DNA of 64,000 nucleotides from Thermaerobacter subterraneus DSM 13965 (GTDB taxonomy: Bacteria > Bacillota > Sulfobacillia > Thermaerobacterales > Thermaerobacteraceae), in NCBI RefSeq assembly GCF_000183545.2, contig NZ_JH976535.1, forward strand, positions 2,419,837-2,483,836, in the 5' to 3' direction. The translations under genes and the position numbers were made by a program. The first letter of the stretch is position 1. Each line of letters starts with the position of its first letter. This document shows positions 31,760-41,239 of the stretch, piece after piece. The notes under the pieces are model-generated. The model had not been told where the DNA came from. It did not search any database and saw nothing but the letters and a program-made list of their open reading frames with translations.

Positions 31760-32287
31760 TTAGCCGCGCTGGTCGACCTGCTGCCCGAGGAGCATCTTGA
31801 CGTACATGGCAATCCGCAGCACGTGCTCGGGTGGAACCTGCCGCACGGTCTCGCCCGTCTCCCGGTCGACCACCTCCGCCACCACCCGGCCAGTGGCCTC
31901 GTCCAGGTGAAAGTGGAGCTGGTAGCTGAAGGGGTCCCGGTGCAGGTCGGGCAGAGGTGGCATCCACGGGCTGAAATCGTGGGGCATGGAGTCGCCCGCG
32001 GTCGCGGCGGCGGAAGCAGCCTCGTCTCCCGCAGCCGCGGCGTGATGCGCCGGGCCGGCATGGCCCGCCAGATCGGCATGTTCTCGGAGTTCGACGGCGC
32101 CGGGGTTTCCACCAGGACCACGGAGGCCCGTGGCCCCGACGATGGCTCCGGAGCTACTAGCCGTGCCTGGTGCTGGAAGAACACGCCCCACGCTCTCGGG
32201 ATCAGGCTGTGCGGCCTGGGCGGGGACGCCGCCCGCCGCCACCATGGGATGGAAAGCTGCCCTAAGGGGTTGCTGGGGTGAAACCAT
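31760..32287 (-). CDS. flaG: FlaG-family flagellar protein
   Basis: A 175-residue protein. Its last 55 residues are the FlaG domain (FHLDEATGRVVAEVVDRETGETVRQVPPEHVLRIAMYVKMLLG); FlaG is linked to filament length and is encoded beside fliD in many bacteria. Residues 1-110 are Ala/Pro/His-rich and poorly structured. ATG 32287 follows GAGG at short spacing; GTG 32299, four codons earlier, is possible. It opens a flaG-fliD-fliS-fliT operon with a sigma-D promoter at 32451-32478. Confidence 0.88.
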   Translation of the reverse strand: MVSPQQPLRAAFHPMVAAGGVPAQAAQPDPESVGRVLPAPGTASSSGAIVGATGLRGPGGNPGAVELREHADLAGHAGPAHHAAAAGDEAASAAATAGDSMPHDFSPWMPPLPDLHRDPFSYQLHFHLDEATGRVVAEVVDRETGETVRQVPPEHVLRIAMYVKMLLGQQVDQRG

Positions 32288-32450
32288 CACGGACCTCACG
32301 TCTCCCTGGTCGAACTCCGCAGCGAAACAAGTGACACACGGCAGGCCTTATCCACGGTGGGCTGGGCCCGGTTTACCGAGTGGACCGCAGGTGCACCGGG
32401 TTCACCCACCCGACCCAGTCCCGTATGCCACGCTTAACCGTTTGCCCGTC

Positions 32451-32478
32451 GTATCGGTTGGACGCGCTGGATCGTTTA
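32451..32478 (-). promoter_or_regulatory. Sigma-D promoter of the flaG-fliD operon
   Basis: TAAA (32478-32475), 16-base spacer, ACCGATAC (32458-32451), six of eight to GCCGATAT. It lies in the otherwise gene-free stretch 32288-32721, giving a 5' leader of about 155 bases. Confidence 0.7.
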
Positions 32479-32721
32479 CGGTACCGGGGTCCTAATCTCG
32501 TTGGCACTGCCCGGTCTTCTTCTGCTCCTTGGCCTGTGCTCCAGGTCACCATGGGCCGTGCTCTTGGTTCGGGTTAGAGCATATTCGTGAATTGACTCCT
32601 ATCGAACACGCTTTTTCGACGACGGAAATCCGGCTGGGAGGCTCGCCTACTGGATGACCGGTAACATTGAACTCAAGCTGGGCTCATGCCACGGTTTCGC
32701 TTATCGCCGCTTGAAATAGGA

Positions 32722-32747
32722 AGCCGGCCGTCGCCTGACGGCCGGCT
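32722..32747 (-). terminator. Terminator of the flagellin gene
   Basis: A perfect 11-bp stem (32722-32732 with 32737-32747, loop of four) followed on the minus strand by TTCCTATTTC, about 120 bases after the flagellin stop. Confidence 0.8.
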
Positions 32748-32865
32748 CCACATGGGGGCTCCGCTCCGGTCCGGTGGGGGGGGGAGTTCACCACGGACCA
32801 TCGATGGGGGAGTTCGGTGGATCGGACGAAGCCGCCACCTTAGTTGGGGGAATCTACGCTTTCGC

Positions 32866-34173
32866 TTAACCCTGCAGCAGCTGCAGGACCGCCTGGGGCA
32901 TGGCGTTGGCCTGCGCCAGCATCGCCGTGCCGGATTGCAGGAGGATCTGGTTCCGCGTGAAGTTGGCCATCTCCAGCGCCATGTCGACGTCGCGGATGCG
33001 GGACTCGGCCGCCTGCAGGTTCTCCACCGCCACGCCCAGGTTGGCGATGGTGTGCTCGAGACGGTTCTGGATGGCACCGAGGTCGGCGCGCTGGCCCGAA
33101 ACGCTCTCGATGGCGCTGTCGAACGCGGTAATGGCCGAACTGGCGGACGCCTGGGAGGTCACGTCGAGACCGCTAACCGTGAAGACTTGACCATCGCTCA
33201 GCGTACCTAAGCCGCTCGCATCCAACACCACATTGCCCTTGCTATCAATGAACTTGCCGGCCGTCGTCGGATCTTCGGTCGCGACCACGTTGCCGCTGCT
33301 ATCCTTCAGGACTTTGGCGGTGGCGTCGTAGGTGTAAGTACCCGCCTCGAGCCCACCGTTCGTGAAGGAGACGACAGTGCTGGCAGTAGCAGTAGTAGTC
33401 GTGCCACTCGTCGCAATGGTGACGGTACCGTTCGTCACCGCAACCGAGAAGGTAAACGTGTCCGCGTCGGCGCCGCCAGCCGTGCTAGTCCATCCCTTAC
33501 CATCGTTTGACTTCGCTACGACAGTTCCGCTTGTATCGACCAATTCATAGCCGCCGCTCGCACCCGACCGGGCAGTGTAGGTGCCATCCGCAATGTCCTG
33601 AGTGGTACCTGTGGTTACCGTAGCGCTAACCGTCGCCTGGGCCTTGACCTGGTCACTCACCACGCCCAGGCTAAAGCCGCCCATGTTCCCGATCTTGACC
33701 GAAATGTTCTGACCAGCATTGGCTCCGATCTGGAAGGTGATGCCATCCTGCTCGAACGACCCGTCCAGCAACTTCTGGGTGTTGAACTCCGTGGTGCGGG
33801 CGATGCGGCCGATTTCCTGCGCCAATTGGTCGATTTCCTTCTGGATCTGCGCCCGGTCCGCCGCTGTGTTCGTATCGCTCGCCGCCTGCACCGCCAGCTC
33901 CCGCATCCGCTGCAGGATACTATGGCTCTCGTTCAGCGCGCCCTCGGCCGTCTGGATCAGTGAGATGGCGTCCTGGGCGTTGCGCTGGGCCGTCTGCAGG
34001 CCGGAGATCTGGGCCCGCATCTTCTCCGAGATGGCCAGGCCCGCCGCGTCGTCGGCCGCCCGGTTGATCCGCAGGCCCGACGACAGCCGCTCCAGGCTCT
34101 TGTTGAGCAGGCCGTTCGTCTGGCTGAGATTCCGCCAGGCGTTCAGGGCGGCCACGTTGTGGTTGATCCGCAT
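32866..34173 (-). CDS. hag: Flagellin
   Basis: The 435-residue filament subunit. The N-terminal D0/D1 region (MRINHNVAALNAWRNLSQTN; LSSGLRINRAADDAAGLAISE) and the C-terminal region (ESRIRDVDMALEMANFTRNQILLQSG) are strongly conserved. The central part (about residues 165-345) is Thr/Ser/Gly-rich with a lower GC than the ends, the exposed variable D2/D3 domain. ATG 34173 has GGGAGGG ten bases upstream. It is monocistronic: sigma-D promoter at 34257-34284, terminator at 32722-32747. FliS, encoded downstream, is its chaperone. No fliW or csrA, its usual regulators in Bacillus, is in the window. Confidence 0.97.
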   Translation of the reverse strand: MRINHNVAALNAWRNLSQTNGLLNKSLERLSSGLRINRAADDAAGLAISEKMRAQISGLQTAQRNAQDAISLIQTAEGALNESHSILQRMRELAVQAASDTNTAADRAQIQKEIDQLAQEIGRIARTTEFNTQKLLDGSFEQDGITFQIGANAGQNISVKIGNMGGFSLGVVSDQVKAQATVSATVTTGTTQDIADGTYTARSGASGGYELVDTSGTVVAKSNDGKGWTSTAGGADADTFTFSVAVTNGTVTIATSGTTTTATASTVVSFTNGGLEAGTYTYDATAKVLKDSSGNVVATEDPTTAGKFIDSKGNVVLDASGLGTLSDGQVFTVSGLDVTSQASASSAITAFDSAIESVSGQRADLGAIQNRLEHTIANLGVAVENLQAAESRIRDVDMALEMANFTRNQILLQSGTAMLAQANAMPQAVLQLLQG

Positions 34174-34256
34174 CGGGTACAGCCCTCCCTGTTCCGGGTT
34201 CCACCCCGGCGACGGCATGCGCGCCTGCCGGCCCGGGGTGAGCTTGGCTACCCGGA

Positions 34257-34284
34257 ATATCGAGGGGAGGGGACTGCCATGTTA
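34257..34284 (-). promoter_or_regulatory. Sigma-D promoter of flagellin
   Basis: TAAC (34284-34281), 16-base spacer, CTCGATAT (34264-34257), six of eight to GCCGATAT. Leader of about 75 bases to the ATG. Confidence 0.65.
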
Positions 34285-34565
34285 GGGCGGGCGCGGTCCT
34301 AATTTAGGCGGCCACTGCCCAGTTTCCATGCCAACGGCACCCAACGGCCGGTTCCCCACGCATGGGGACCCAATGCCAGATGCCTGATGCCAGATGCGAC
34401 TTTCGCGAACGCGAGATTGCGTTCGCCGGTGCGGGTGACAACGCTGGTCGGGTAGAGACAACCATTGATTGGACATCTGATTCCGACATCTGATCAGACA
34501 TCCGCTTAGGCATCCGCAGGCTACCGGTGTGGGACAGTCAATAGGCCGTACAGCCGCTAGCCAGG
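34285..34565. other. Gap upstream of flagellin with short repeats
   Basis: AT-richer than average. GACATCTGAT is repeated at 34472-34481 and 34485-34494, with a partial third copy after it; CCAGATGC repeats near 34377-34398. A 7-bp hairpin CGAACGC/GCGTTCG lies at 34406-34425. No gene seen. Confidence 0.45.
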
Positions 34566-35417
34566 TCAGGATCGCCCCACCCCCACCGCCCCGCCGAGCA
34601 GCTCCTCCAGCACCAGGGCAACACCGTCTTCATCGTTGGTGGCGGTGACCCGGTTGGCGGCGGCCCGGGCGGCGGGGGAGCCGTTGGCCATGGCGACGCC
34701 AATGCCGGCGAACTGGAGCATCTCGATGTCGTTGTCCCAGTCGCCGAAGGCCACCACCCGCTCCACCGGCACCTGCAGGTGGGCGGCCAGGCGCTCCACC
34801 GCCCAGCCCTTGCACACGGGGGCGTCGGACACCTCCACGGCGTAGAGGCCCGGCTCCAGGTCGGTCCCCGCCAGCACACGCACCGCGTCGCCCCACTCGG
34901 CCGTGATCCACCGGCGGAAGGCCTGCGCGCCCTCGTACCGGTCACGGACCAGCACCCGCACCGCCCCGACGCTCACCCACTCCAGCAGGTCGGGCACCTC
35001 CTGGGTCAGGCGCCCCGCCTCGAAGAACCAGGAGGCCTTGGGCAGCCGGGCCCCGGGCTCGTAGAGCATGCGGTCGCCGTGGGGATGGTCCAGGTCGTGG
35101 AAGAACAGGGTCACCCCCAGTTCCCGGGCCTTCAGGATGGCCTGGCGGGCGAACTCGGCCGGCAGGGGCTGTTTCCACACCGGCCGGTCGGTTAGGGGGT
35201 CGACGGCCACGGCACCGTTGTGCACGATGCAGGGGGTGCGCAGGCCCAGCTCCTGGGCGAAGGGGCGGCTGGCCACCCAGCGGCGGCCGGTGGCCAGGCA
35301 GACGTGGTGACCGGCGGCCACGGCCGCCCGGACCGCGTTCTTCACCCGCGGGCGCAGCCGGCCCTGGCTGTCCAAGAGGGTGCCGTCGACGTCGAGGGCG
35401 ATCAGGTAAGGGAGCAA
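34566..35417 (-). CDS. Cof-type HAD-superfamily phosphatase
   Basis: A 283-residue HAD hydrolase of the Cof (C2B cap) type. Motif I is IALDVDGTLLDSQG, motif II CLATGRR, motif III Lys in VCKGWAVERLA and motif IV FGDWDNDIEMLQFAG; the nucleophile and acid Asp are both present. Members dephosphorylate sugar phosphates or flavin and pyridoxal phosphates; substrate unknown. The start is TTG 35417 (LLPYLIALD), seven bases after AAAGGAGG; the frame is open for another 98 codons upstream but encodes a low-complexity Thr/Pro string. Confidence 0.92.
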   Translation of the reverse strand: MLPYLIALDVDGTLLDSQGRLRPRVKNAVRAAVAAGHHVCLATGRRWVASRPFAQELGLRTPCIVHNGAVAVDPLTDRPVWKQPLPAEFARQAILKARELGVTLFFHDLDHPHGDRMLYEPGARLPKASWFFEAGRLTQEVPDLLEWVSVGAVRVLVRDRYEGAQAFRRWITAEWGDAVRVLAGTDLEPGLYAVEVSDAPVCKGWAVERLAAHLQVPVERVVAFGDWDNDIEMLQFAGIGVAMANGSPAARAAANRVTATNDEDGVALVLEELLGGAVGVGRS

Positions 35418-35519
35418 GGGGCATCCTCCTTTGAAGATCAAACCGCCTCCTATTATAGGGTTACAGGGAAGCCCGGGGCCCAGGGCGGGGCGGGGCCATG
35501 CTGAGCCGGGATCCCGTGC

Positions 35520-35620
35520 GTGCGGGTCCTCGCCGGTTGTGGTTGTGGCTGTGGTTGTGGTCGGGATTGGGGTTGGGGTTGCGGTGGCGCTGGTGATGAT
35601 GGTGCAGGTGCGGTTACGGG
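35520..35620 (+). repeat. G/T-rich simple repeat, quadruplex-prone
   Basis: The plus strand runs through repeated GGTTGTGG units, then GGGATTGGGGTTGGGGTTGCGG. Four or more runs of two to four G at close spacing could fold into a G-quadruplex. On the transcribed strand it is C/A-rich. Confidence 0.6.
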
Positions 35621-35949
35621 GGCAGGCGACTTCGAGCACCCCGGGCTCCCACTCAGCCATGCCACGAGGGCCCGGGCCCGGCTCCACCCTACCGGCGACG
35701 CTGTATAGCAACCGGGGATCACGTTCCGGAAGACAACGGGGACGACGGGGCCCGGGCGGCGGGTTGTCCGGGGCGTCGCCCTGCAGCCTCCGGTCTTCCG
35801 CCTAGCCCGGGCCCCAGCTATTGACCCCAGATATCAGTTTATTGCCGTGGTCGACCGCCCGGTAGTGTCGAATGACTGCGGGTGAATCACGGCGGCGGGC
35901 GACGCTAGGCTCTACCCGTGGTTGCGCCGCTGTGCAGATTCGTTCGTCA

Positions 35950-36126
35950 TGCCCGCCCTCGGGCCATGCTGGCCGGCATGCTCACCTGCAGCCCGCCCTC
36001 GCCCGCGGCCCGTGCTGGCCTGCGGCCCACCCTCGCCTGCGGGCCGTGCTCGCCTGCGGACCACTCGCCTCAAGCCCGCCCTCACCCGCGGGGCCATGCT
36101 CGCCTTCAGGCCGGCCTCGCTTGCGG
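35950..36126. repeat. Degenerate 34-base tandem repeat
   Basis: Units beginning GCCCGCCCTCGCCC or close variants: 35991-36024 and 36025-36058 (34 bases each), 36074-36109, with partial copies at 35951-35990, 36059-36073 and 36110-36126. Confidence 0.7.
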
Positions 36127-36196
36127 CAGGCCGCGGTCACGGGCGGGTCCTGCCTGAGCCCTGTGGCCAGGCCCAGACCCGCCTCCGGCCCCACGC

Positions 36197-37447
36197 TCAG
36201 TCCGCCGTGCCGCTCGCCAACCGGCGGCCCGCTGCCTCGATCACCTGGAGGGCCCGATCCGTCTCTTCCAGCACCCGGGCCAGGGCGGTGGCCACCCGCT
36301 CGCTCCCGTAGGTCTCGACCAGCCGGTCCAGCTCGGTGCGGGCGGCGGGCGATACCTGACCCACGTGATGGCGGAGGAGTTGGAGCAGGGCCTCCCGCGA
36401 TTCCCGGTTCTCACCGGCGACCGGAGCGGCGCTGCGCCAGCCCGCACCTGCCTGGTACCGCGTGCGGAGGCGGCCCGCATCACGGTCCCGCCAGCTGCCG
36501 GTCGCCGGTCTGGCGGCGCCCCCGGCCGTTTCCAGGTTCCCGCCGCCGCCCGGTCGGGGCCCGTGGCTCGGGACACCGTGTTCCGCCGGCCCGTGGTGGC
36601 CCGCCGGCCCGTGGCCGGCGTTCCCGGCGGTGCCGGTCGCGCCGGCCGGATCACTGCCCTGCCGCGCCAGGCTGCGCGGCGCTCCCAGGCCCCGCCGGCC
36701 ATCGCCGCTCGTGCCGCCCGGCAGCCGGTATCCAGGGCCGCCGGCAGAGCCTTGGGAGCCCGTGGCGCCGGCTGCCGGGCCGGGGCGGCCGGTTCGTCGG
36801 GCGTGGGGGCGGCGAGCCCAACCGGTGCCGTACCGGTACCGGGCGCCCGTCACGCCATGGCGGTGCAGCTCCAGCAGGCGGTCGGCGTAGCGGTTGGCCA
36901 GGGGTTGCTTGCCTCCCAGGCGGCGGGTGGAAAAGGCGTACTTGCCGCTGTTGGGATCAAAGTGCACCACCTCGACCTGGACCCGCTCGCCCTTGTAGAA
37001 GTAATCTTCCGCCCGTTCCACGTACCAGTCGGAGATCTCCGAGATGTGGATGAGCCCCCGGCGGCCGTCGTCGGTCACGAGGAACGCGCCGTAGTCCACG
37101 ATGCCCGTGATGGTGCCGTGGACCCGGGTCCCGGGCGCCAGGGGCACAAGCCCGGCCAGGTCCCGCACTCCCTCGCCCGCTGCTGCCACCGGCCCTGCCG
37201 CCTGCCCCGCCGCCGGTACCGTAGCGGAACCGGTTCCGGCCCCGGCGGAAACCGCTGCGCCGGCCGCCCGGGCCGGTTCCAGGGCAACGGGGACGCGCCC
37301 TTCCCGCTCCGGGCCCGGGCCGGTGCGGCCGGTTCGTCCGGCGAGGTCAGGGGGCGGAGCAGGCCCGGATGGCACCGGCGATGGCACGGGCGGTGACGCG
37401 GGCGAATCCTCCTCAGGAAGCAGGGAATCCTTCATCGCATCCGGCAT
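36197..37447 (-). CDS. S1 RNA-binding domain protein
   Basis: A 416-residue protein with one S1 domain (about residues 105-180: GTRVHGTITGIVDYGAFLVTDDGRRGLIHISEIS) set between long Ala/Pro/Gly-rich regions, and a helical C-terminal 90 residues (LLQLLRHHVGQVSPAARTELDRLVETYG). Single-S1 proteins such as Bacillus YugI (general stress protein 13) associate with ribosomes; the role here is unknown. ATG 37447 follows GAGGAGG; GTG 37516 is an alternative. The Arg/Gly-rich segment at about 200-310 could be an RNA-binding tail or simply drift in GC-rich DNA. Confidence 0.75.
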   Translation of the reverse strand: MPDAMKDSLLPEEDSPASPPVPSPVPSGPAPPPDLAGRTGRTGPGPEREGRVPVALEPARAAGAAVSAGAGTGSATVPAAGQAAGPVAAAGEGVRDLAGLVPLAPGTRVHGTITGIVDYGAFLVTDDGRRGLIHISEISDWYVERAEDYFYKGERVQVEVVHFDPNSGKYAFSTRRLGGKQPLANRYADRLLELHRHGVTGARYRYGTGWARRPHARRTGRPGPAAGATGSQGSAGGPGYRLPGGTSGDGRRGLGAPRSLARQGSDPAGATGTAGNAGHGPAGHHGPAEHGVPSHGPRPGGGGNLETAGGAARPATGSWRDRDAGRLRTRYQAGAGWRSAAPVAGENRESREALLQLLRHHVGQVSPAARTELDRLVETYGSERVATALARVLEETDRALQVIEAAGRRLASGTAD

Positions 37448-37811
37448 ACGGGAAGACGCCTCCTCAAGGCCGGGGCCGGGTTCCGCCACGCCCGGCCACA
37501 AGCGATACCACGCCACTCGTACGGTGCACCTGCATGTAGGTTATGGAATATGCACCCGCCTTATCCAAAGTGAGCAGATCGGCCAGGCTTTTCACCATGT
37601 CCATCCAGGGCCGGGCAACGGACATGCAAGGGGCAACGAGGACCGAAGTTGCCGTGCCGGTTGCGCCCGCTGGTGGTTCCGGTGCCAGGGTTCCCACCTG
37701 AGGGAAACAGTTCAAGGCCGGTGCGAGGCCGGTGCAAACGGTTCCGAGACAGGGCCCCTGGGCCAGGGATCCATCGGGGGGTGATGTGACGCCTGCGGGG
37801 TGACCGGTCGC
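37448..37811. other. Gap between fabZ and the S1-domain gene
   Basis: No gene. The minus strand has TTGGAT (37573-37568), a 17-base spacer and CATAAC, a weak sigma-A-like promoter for the S1-domain gene. Confidence 0.35.
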
Positions 37812-38261
37812 CTACCGCAAAGCAAAACTCAACTCGGCTTCGGCGGCCAGCTCGCCGTCCACGGTGGCGCGGGCGCGGCCCTTGCCCAGGGGACCGTGCA
37901 TGGCGATGATCTCCACCTCGATCTCCAGGCAGTCGCCCGGAATCACGGGCCGGCGCCAGCGCACCCGGTCGGCGCCGGCGAAGAGGGCCAGGCGGCCGCG
38001 GTTCGCGGGGACGGACAGCACCGCCGCCGCCCCCACCTGGGCCATGGCCTCCAGGATCAGCACCCCAGGCATGATGGGCCGGCCCGGGAAGTGACCCTGG
38101 AAGAAGGGTTCGTTGGCGCTTACGCACTTCCGGCCCACCGCCCGGCGTCCCGGTTCGAGGGAAAGAATCCGGTCGACCAGGAGAAAGGGGTAACGGTGGG
38201 GCAACACCTCGAGGATCGCCTGGATGTCCAAGCCCCCCTGGGGCTGATCCTGTTCCGCCAT
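37812..38261 (-). CDS. fabZ: 3-hydroxyacyl-[ACP] dehydratase FabZ
   Basis: A 149-residue hot-dog-fold dehydratase of type II fatty acid synthesis. The catalytic His is in [15 protein letters not shown] and the Glu in [21 protein letters not shown] is the standard N-terminal signature. ATG 38261 is preceded by GGAGG at about 14 bases, GTG 38282 by none, so the start is uncertain by seven codons. It follows the sodA terminator. In Bacillus the homologue ywpB lies directly after flhP; here sodA is inserted between them. Confidence 0.95.
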   Translation of the reverse strand: MAEQDQPQGGLDIQAILEVLPHRYPFLLVDRILSLEPGRRAVGRKCVSANEPFFQGHFPGRPIMPGVLILEAMAQVGAAAVLSVPANRGRLALFAGADRVRWRRPVIPGDCLEIEVEIIAMHGPLGKGRARATVDGELAAEAELSFALR

Positions 38262-38401
38262 GGGCTGGTCCCAGTCCTCCACGCTGGCTGGTCGCGAACC
38301 TCCGCCACCCAGGCTGCCCCGGTGGCCGACCCGGTACGAAGGTTCGTCACTAGGATTCAGAATTCGCCGCCCCCCGCCGTCCCCCTTCTGGATGGAAAAT
38401 A

Positions 38402-38429
38402 AAGGGGAGCCGGATCGCCGGCTCCCCTT
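38402..38429 (-). terminator. Intrinsic terminator of sodA
   Basis: A perfect 12-bp stem (38402-38413 with 38418-38429, loop of four) followed on the minus strand by TATTTTCC, 70 bases after the sodA stop. Confidence 0.9.
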
Positions 38430-38499
38430 GGCATCGCGGTCCTTGCCACCGTAGTCCTTGTCACCACGGGCCGGGTGGATGCGGGTGGCAATGGGCGGC

Positions 38500-39114
<615 letters not shown>

Positions 39115-39297
39115 CGGCAATCCCTCCTTGAATCGGCAGGTGCGCAGCGACCGGTTCCCGGGACGAACCGGCCCCGGCGCCACCGGTTGCGGGGACAGGC
39201 TGGCGGCAGCACAGCAGGTCCGCCCCGCCAGGACCGGCCCGGTGGCACCGGAATCCTGCCCGTTCCCAGGATCCAGTCTTTCCTGCGCTCGATTACG

Positions 39298-39326
39298 AGT
39301 ATATACCAAGCATCGGCAGCTTTCAT
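39298..39326 (-). promoter_or_regulatory. sodA promoter
   Basis: ATGAAA (39326-39321), 17-base spacer, TATACT (39303-39298), in a short AT-rich island; leader of about 175 bases. Confidence 0.55.
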
Positions 39327-39405
39327 GCGGGGCCCCCGGGGGCCGGGCGGGGGCGGGAAGCTGGCCGGGGGACCGGCCGGGCACAGGGCGGAACGCCGGA
39401 AAAGG

Positions 39406-39443
39406 GCCGGAGTCCGGGCGGCGCCTGCCGCCCGGACTCCGGC
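39406..39443 (-). terminator. Terminator of the flhO-flhP operon
   Basis: A perfect 17-bp GC-rich stem (39406-39422 with 39427-39443) and loop of four, followed by CCTTTTCC on the minus strand, 85 bases after the flhP stop. Confidence 0.85.
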
Positions 39444-39528
39444 CGCATCAGGGGGGAGGCCCATGCGGGCCGTCGGGCTAAACCGCTAAGAGTCTTGGGC
39501 GCATGCACTGGAGTGCATGAGCGGTGCC

Positions 39529-40356
39529 TCAGGAGCGCAACCGGTTGATCAGGCTCAGCATCTCATCGCCTGTGAGCACGGCGCGGGCGTTGAGCTGGTA
39601 CGCCCGCTGGGACGCCAGCAGCCGGGTCATCTCCAGGGCCAGGTCCACATTGGACTGCTCCAGCATCCCCTGCCGGATCCACCCCGCTCCGTCCTGGCCG
39701 GGCGCCCCGGCCGGCACCGGGTTGCCGCCCAGGGCGTACAGGCCCTCGCCGCGGCTTTCCAGGGCATCGGGCGCCGGCGGGACCATCACCGCCAGCCGCC
39801 CGGCGGGCACCTCGCGACCCCCGGCCAGGAGGGCCCGTACCTCTCCGTCCGGCGATACCACCCAGCCGCGGGATCCCGCCGGGAGCAGGAGGGGCTGGCC
39901 GCCGGCCGCCAGCAGCGGCCGCCCCGCGCCGTCGGTCACAAGAAGCGCTTCGCCGGCCTCCCCACCGCCGGGGACGCCGGCGGGTACGGGGCTGGCCGCA
40001 AAGGTCCCGCCCCGCGTCAGGAGGACCTCGCCGGTGCCGGGATCGGCCACCTGCAAGAAGCCTGCACCCTCGATGGCCAGGTCCCAGGGGGAACCCGTGG
40101 CCTGCAACGGACCCTGGCTCCACAACCGGGGTGTGGCCGCCAGGCGGACGCCGTGTCCAACCTGGACGCCTCCCGCCGCGGCGGCAGGAGGCGCCACCGG
40201 CACCTGGGCCGCGGCGTAAACCAGATCGGCAAAGTCCGCCCGGGCGGCCTTGAAGCCCGGGGTACTCACGTTGGCCAGGTTGCCGGCGGTGAGATCAACC
40301 TGCCGGGCCGCGGCCGCCATGCCCGCGGCGGACGACCAGAGGGCCCGCTGGATCAT
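39529..40356 (-). CDS. flhP: Flagellar hook-basal body protein FlhP/FlgG type
   Basis: A 275-residue rod-type protein. It has the N-terminal rod motif (ALWSSAAGMAAAARQVDLTAGNLANVSTPGFKAARADF), a central domain (AIEGAGFLQVADPGTGEVLLTRGG) and the C-terminal rod/hook motif (QGMLEQSNVDLALEMTRLLASQRAYQLNARAV). In Bacillus, flhO and flhP follow mbl and encode basal-body rod components. ATG 40356 overlaps the flhO stop (ATGA). Confidence 0.9.
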   Translation of the reverse strand: MIQRALWSSAAGMAAAARQVDLTAGNLANVSTPGFKAARADFADLVYAAAQVPVAPPAAAAGGVQVGHGVRLAATPRLWSQGPLQATGSPWDLAIEGAGFLQVADPGTGEVLLTRGGTFAASPVPAGVPGGGEAGEALLVTDGAGRPLLAAGGQPLLLPAGSRGWVVSPDGEVRALLAGGREVPAGRLAVMVPPAPDALESRGEGLYALGGNPVPAGAPGQDGAGWIRQGMLEQSNVDLALEMTRLLASQRAYQLNARAVLTGDEMLSLINRLRS

Positions 40357-41102
40357 GTGACCCGCCCCACTTCCTGGATGGCCAGCCCCAGCGTCTGATC
40401 CTGGGCCTGGACGGCCCGCTGGGCGGCCTCGAAGGCGCGGAAGTTGGCCAGCATGGCGACCACCACCTGCACCGGGTCGACGTTGGACTGCTCCAACACC
40501 CCCTGGCGCACGGGCGTGGCCGCCGGTACGGCGGGACCGGACTCGGCCGTTGCCTGCCACAGGTTGTCGCCCACCCGCCGCAGGCCGGCGGGGTTGGCGA
40601 AGGTGACCCGGGCGATGGTGCCCAGGACCGCGTCCCCCACCACCACCTGGCCGTCGGGCCGGACGGTGAACTGGGCGCTACCCACCAGCAGCGGCTGGCC
40701 CGTGGTGTCCAGGACGGGCGAGCCGTCGGGTGCCTGGAGGTACCCCTGGGACCCCACGGTGAAGTTGCCGGCCCGGGTGTAGGCCGGGCCGCCGGGGCCC
40801 ATCACCACGAAAAAGCCGTCCCCCTCCAGGGCCAGGTCCTGCGGTCGCCCGGTGGTGACCCAGGGTCCGGGCCGCATGTCGGCGCCCGGTTCGGCCACTA
40901 CCGTACCCGTGCCCAGGGGCCCCACCACCGGGGCTCCCGTCCCGTCGAGCCGCGACAGCAGGAGCTCGGGAAATGCCTCGGTCACGTTGCGGCTCGCTTT
41001 GTACCCGGGCGTGTTGACGTTGGCCAGGTCGCCCGCCAGGCGCTCCTGCTGGAGCACCCGGGCCAGCATGCCGCTGGCCGCGGTGTAAAGACCTCGCAGC
41101 AC
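40353..41102 (-). CDS. flhO: Flagellar hook-basal body protein FlhO/FlgG type
   Basis: A 249-residue FlgG/FlgF-family rod protein: N-terminal LYTAASGMLARVLQQERLAGDLANVNTPGYKASRN, central DLALEGDGFFVVMGPGGPAYTRAGNFTVG, C-terminal QGVLEQSNVDPVQVVVAMLANFRAFEAAQRAVQ. It starts at GTG 41102 with GGAAGGGGTG upstream and is coupled to flhP. Its leader of over 380 bases contains a cyclic-di-GMP-I riboswitch and a terminator hairpin, so expression of this pair probably answers to cyclic-di-GMP. Confidence 0.9.
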   Translation of the reverse strand: MLRGLYTAASGMLARVLQQERLAGDLANVNTPGYKASRNVTEAFPELLLSRLDGTGAPVVGPLGTGTVVAEPGADMRPGPWVTTGRPQDLALEGDGFFVVMGPGGPAYTRAGNFTVGSQGYLQAPDGSPVLDTTGQPLLVGSAQFTVRPDGQVVVGDAVLGTIARVTFANPAGLRRVGDNLWQATAESGPAVPAATPVRQGVLEQSNVDPVQVVVAMLANFRAFEAAQRAVQAQDQTLGLAIQEVGRVT

Positions 41103-41219
41103 CGGATCACCCCTTCCGCCACGCCAGACCCCGCGATCGCCCCGCCCCGCCGGCTGGCCGTCCCGCAGCATGCAACCGCCGCCCGCCGCCGGAGATGCAG
41201 CCGGCCGTGAAACACGAAA

Positions 41220-41239
41220 CCCCCGGCGGCAACCGGGGG
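41220..41239 (-). terminator. Terminator hairpin in the flhO leader
   Basis: CCCCCGG pairs with CCGGGGG around six bases, followed by TTTCGTGTTT on the minus strand. It lies downstream of the riboswitch aptamer and 120 bases before flhO, so it may be the expression platform; it could also end the mbl transcript. Confidence 0.65.

Larger units (their letters stand above)
35418..36196. other. Long non-coding gap with simple and tandem repeats
   Basis: No gene recognised. It contains a G/T-rich simple repeat (35520-35620) and a degenerate 34-base tandem repeat (35950-36126), listed separately. Around 35820-35850 (CCCAGATATCAGTTTATTG) the DNA is AT-rich and could hold a promoter for the phosphatase gene, but no -35/-10 pair is clear. 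Confidence 0.5.

Noticed and set aside
35520-35700. N-terminal extension of the Cof phosphatase through the Thr/Pro repeat
   Set aside because: The frame is open, but TTG 35417 has an ideal AAAGGAGG and starts right at the HAD motif; the upstream part is a simple repeat.
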